Below, piece by piece: positions 8,121 through 10,229 of a stretch of 10,229 bases of DNA. The position numbers and the translations under genes are program-made. The notes below the pieces were generated by a model that saw only the letters and a list, made by a program, of their open reading frames with translations, ran no database searches and was not told the DNA's origin. The stretch spans positions 1 to 10,229 of the forward strand of contig WKLE02002631.1 in the NCBI GenBank assembly GCA_014885115.2, given 5' to 3'. Origin of the DNA: Asterionellopsis glacialis (Eukaryota > Bacillariophyta > Plagiogrammaphyceae > Rhaphoneidales > Asterionellopsidaceae). Position 1 is the first letter of the stretch. Each line of letters begins with the position of its first letter.

Positions 8121-9243
8121 TCAACAAAAAGATTGAACGCTTAGGAAACTAATGCATGACAAAAAACCTGGTACGTTTACGACTAGAGAAGTCAAAGGCA
8201 AACTGCTCATACACTCCAAAGGTGAAATATACATACCGGAAAAGCTTCAACAATGCGTTGTAGCTTGGTATCATGAGTACCTAGCACATCCAGGTGAAAC
8301 ACGTACAGAAGCAACCATACGTCAGCATTTTACTTGGCCTAGACTAAGAAAGCACGTACAGAACTTCTGTAAAACATGTAAACAATGTCAGCTCTGTAAA
8401 AAGCAACGTAAGAAATATGGACACTTACCCCCAAAAGAGGCTGAAAGCTTACAATGGGAGAGAGTTCATATAGACCTAATCAGAAATTATACTATCAAGT
8501 CCAATTCAGGTACACGAACCCTACAATGTCTTACCATGATAGATCCAGCCACAGGCGGGTTCAAAACAGCTGACACCATAATAGAAGCATTCCACTCTGC
8601 ATGGTTATGCCTGTATCCACAACCAAGGTACATAGGATACAACAACGGCTCAGAGTTCAAAGTAATCTTTGAGAGGACACAGAAAAATTTTGGTCTAAGT
8701 AAGAAGCCAACAACCACGTACAATCCTCAACCAAATGGTATCATAGAGCACATTCATCAAGTAATTGGTAACTCGTTACTTGCACTTGACATAAGTGAAT
8801 CCGCCAATCCACCTACTATAGGTGATGATGAACCATGGGATAACATACTCAGCTCCGTAGCATGGGCTATATGCAGTACTTACCACACTACATTAGAAGC
8901 CACGCCCGGACAACTAGTATTTGTACATGATATGTTGTTGCCAATTGCATTCCAAGCCAACTGGGCTCATATTAAAATCAAGAAACAGATGTTGATTAAT
9001 AAAAACAACCAAGGTGAGAACCGTAACTGGCAACACCATGTTTACTGCATAAGTGACCTCGTTACATTGGAGAAGCCAGGAATAGTACCCAAGATGGACC
9101 ATTCTTGCACGGGTCCTCATGAAGTGCTTCAAGTATTTAAGAACGGTACTGTGCACATCTGTAGAGGTGTAATAGAATAGACAGTTAAGATCCGTTGTGT
9201 GACACCATACTACAAACGCACACAGGACAGCTCAGAAAGCAAA
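8121..9243 (+). pseudogene. Ty3/gypsy integrase fragment C
   Basis: The main open stretch is 8152-9180 (342 codons). Residues are numbered from the ATG at 8152, which is not necessarily the true start, since this is part of a polyprotein. An H2C2 zinc domain is visible: His41, His46, Cys73, Cys76. The rve core follows: Asp108 in HIDLI, and Glu199 in PNGIIE. The middle acid is changed: the usual DNGxEF reads NNGSEF (Asn164), so catalysis should be lost. Compared with copy B, 21 bases are missing after GGFK; CAAAA flanks the deletion. After the core comes GQLVFVHDMLLPIAFQANW and a C-terminal GPHEVLQVFKNGTVHICRGV, then TAG 9178-9180. Reading through gives RCVTPYYKR, and the frame is closed by TGA at 9244-9246, the first bases of fragment B's LTR-like end. 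Integrases insert element cDNA; this one is dead. Its 5' side abuts the non-LTR tail, and RT/RNase H is missing. Confidence 0.88.
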
Positions 9244-9488
9244 TGAAGTACACTCCCTGTAGGACACTCTTAAGGATGAATATTTGATGCATGGGCAAGC
9301 AGACGGACTCACAAGAAATTACCATTTACTGAAACTTTCCTGATTCTTACTACTTACTAGATTGCCAGATACTCTCCGGATTAAACTAAGCTCATAATTT
9401 TCATCACCAAAAAAAATCTTCTTTTCTTTTGTGTGTTGATTGTCTGATTGTTGTGTTGTGCCGCTGTGGACACTAGGGGCATAGGGCA
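9244..9488 (-). mobile_element. 3' end of Ty3 fragment B: LTR-like sequence, inverted copy of 3611-3856
   Basis: On the minus strand this runs from TGCCCTATGCC (9488) through a purine run (AAAAGAAAAGAAGA) to TGGTGATGAA (9409, possible LTR start) and ends ...GTGTACTTCA at 9244. The last 166 bases differ from copy A at about nine positions. The end lies directly against fragment C, so B probably inserted into C. The second LTR and the target-site duplication would lie beyond the right edge of the window. Confidence 0.65.
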
Positions 9489-10229
9489 GTAGCATGTCAC
9501 GTCCAAATACTAGTTGTCCAGGTGTGGCTTCTAGAGTAGGGTGGTAAGTACTGCATGTAGCCCAAGCTATGGAACTAAGTATATAATCCCACGGTTCATC
9601 ATCTCCTATAGTAGGTGGATTGGTGGATTCACTTATGTAATTGCAAGTAACGAGTTACCGATTACTTGATAAACGCATTCTATGATACCATTTGATAGGG
9701 GATTATAAGTAGTTGTTGGTTTTTTACCTAGGCCAAAGTTTTTTTGTGTCTTTTTGATGATACCCTTAAACTCTGAGCAGTTGTCATATCCTATGTACCT
9801 TGGTCTTGGATACTGGCATAAACATGCAGAGTGAAAAGCTTTTATTACGGTATCAGCTGTTTTGTCTTTAAATGCCTTGATTTTGAACCAGCCTGTGGCA
9901 GGATCTATCATAGTAAAATATTGTAGCGTTTGCGTGCCTGAATTGGACTTGATTGTATATTTTCCAATTAGGTCTATATGAACTCTTTCCCATTGCAAGC
10001 TTTCAGCCTCTTTAGCGGCTAAGTTTCTGTATTTCTTACATTGCTTTTTACACAGCTGACATTGTTTACATGTTTTACAGAAGTTCTGAACGTACTTTCT
10101 TAGCCTGGGCTAAGTAAAGTGTGGCAGTACGGTTGCTTCTGTACAAGTTTCACCTGGATGCGCTAGATAATCATGATACCAAGCTACAACGCATTGTTGA
10201 AGCTTTTCCGGTATGTATATTTCACCTTT
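9489..10229 (-). pseudogene. Ty3/gypsy integrase fragment B, 5' part outside the window
   Basis: The minus strand encodes the same integrase family as C. It enters from the right edge at KGEIYIPEKLQQ, with the zinc domain (AWYHDYLAHPG ... CKTCKQC), core Asp in HIDLIGKYT, second Asp in GYDNCSEF (Gly to Cys after DN), and Glu in SNGIIE. Lesions: TAG 10110-10112 where C has Trp (TGG to TAG) and a 1-bp loss near 9640 that shifts the frame to a TAA at 9633-9635. After the shift recognisable sequence continues to GRDMLLP, where coding stops abruptly and the LTR-like segment begins, so the integrase C-terminus is deleted. Unlike C it retains the IKAFKDK segment and the second Asp. Arg-to-Cys changes (CGT to TGT) at two places suggest CpG decay. 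Confidence 0.88.

Noticed and set aside
2957..9243. Fragments A and C as two halves of one Ty3 element split by insertions
   Set aside because: A already runs into its own LTR-like 3' end, and the linker between RNase H and integrase is not present on either side. Not excluded, but unsupported.
3611..9488. One large DNA transposon with 246-bp terminal inverted repeats
   Set aside because: The outer flanks are different retroelement parts in opposite orientations, not one split target, and no target duplication is seen. Two convergent LTR elements explain it better.
1..10229. tRNA, rRNA, CRISPR array or bacterial operon signals
   Set aside because: I looked on both strands and saw no cloverleaf, rRNA core sequence, regular spacer-repeat pattern or Shine-Dalgarno-led gene series.

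Overview
The window looks like accessory nuclear DNA of a eukaryotic microalga, most likely a diatom or a related stramenopile. The only gene that looks intact is a HAD phosphatase on the minus strand. It has a canonical GT-AG intron and a presequence resembling the diatom plastid signal (a signal peptide ending Ala|Phe). The rest is AT-rich repeat DNA dominated by decayed transposons. There is no bacterial gene organisation, no rRNA or tRNA that I could recognise, and no CRISPR array.

Layout. 1-313: AT- and pyrimidine-rich DNA without a convincing gene. 314-606: a fold-back (inverted-repeat) element built from short repeated motifs. 607-1038: non-coding, with one weak ORF. 1039-2470 (minus): two-exon HAD hydrolase, with a probable 5'-UTR intron just upstream (2482-2561). 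2600-2900: non-coding DNA rich in the palindromic motif TCCGGTGA. 2957-3856 (plus): Ty3/gypsy fragment 'A' (end of the RT, RNase H, then an LTR-like 3' end). 3857-4704 (plus): broken DDE transposase of the PIF/Harbinger (DDE_4) type. 4804-5634 (minus): a convergent, unrecognised acidic gene with three in-frame stops. 5644-8120 (plus): 5'-truncated non-LTR retrotransposon (end of RT, RNase H, zinc-knuckle C-terminus, TTA-repeat tail). 8121-9243 (plus): Ty3/gypsy integrase fragment 'C'. 9244-10229 (minus, running off the window): Ty3/gypsy fragment 'B', whose LTR-like end abuts C.

Relationships. The 3' ends of A and B share a 245-246 bp segment in opposite orientation. In both copies homology stops at the same ...ACTTCA end, beyond which the flanks are unrelated, as expected for an LTR end. 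The two are about 93-95 percent identical by eye, and several differences are C-to-T or G-to-A changes at CpG sites, suggesting methylated and deaminated transposon DNA. B and C encode the same integrase family and have independent lesions. The region is best read as a nested transposon graveyard next to one host gene. I did not find a convincing new functional system. The least explained items are the acidic minus-strand gene paired with the transposase, the fold-back repeat at 314-606, and a 15-bp exact repeat at 5266/5629.
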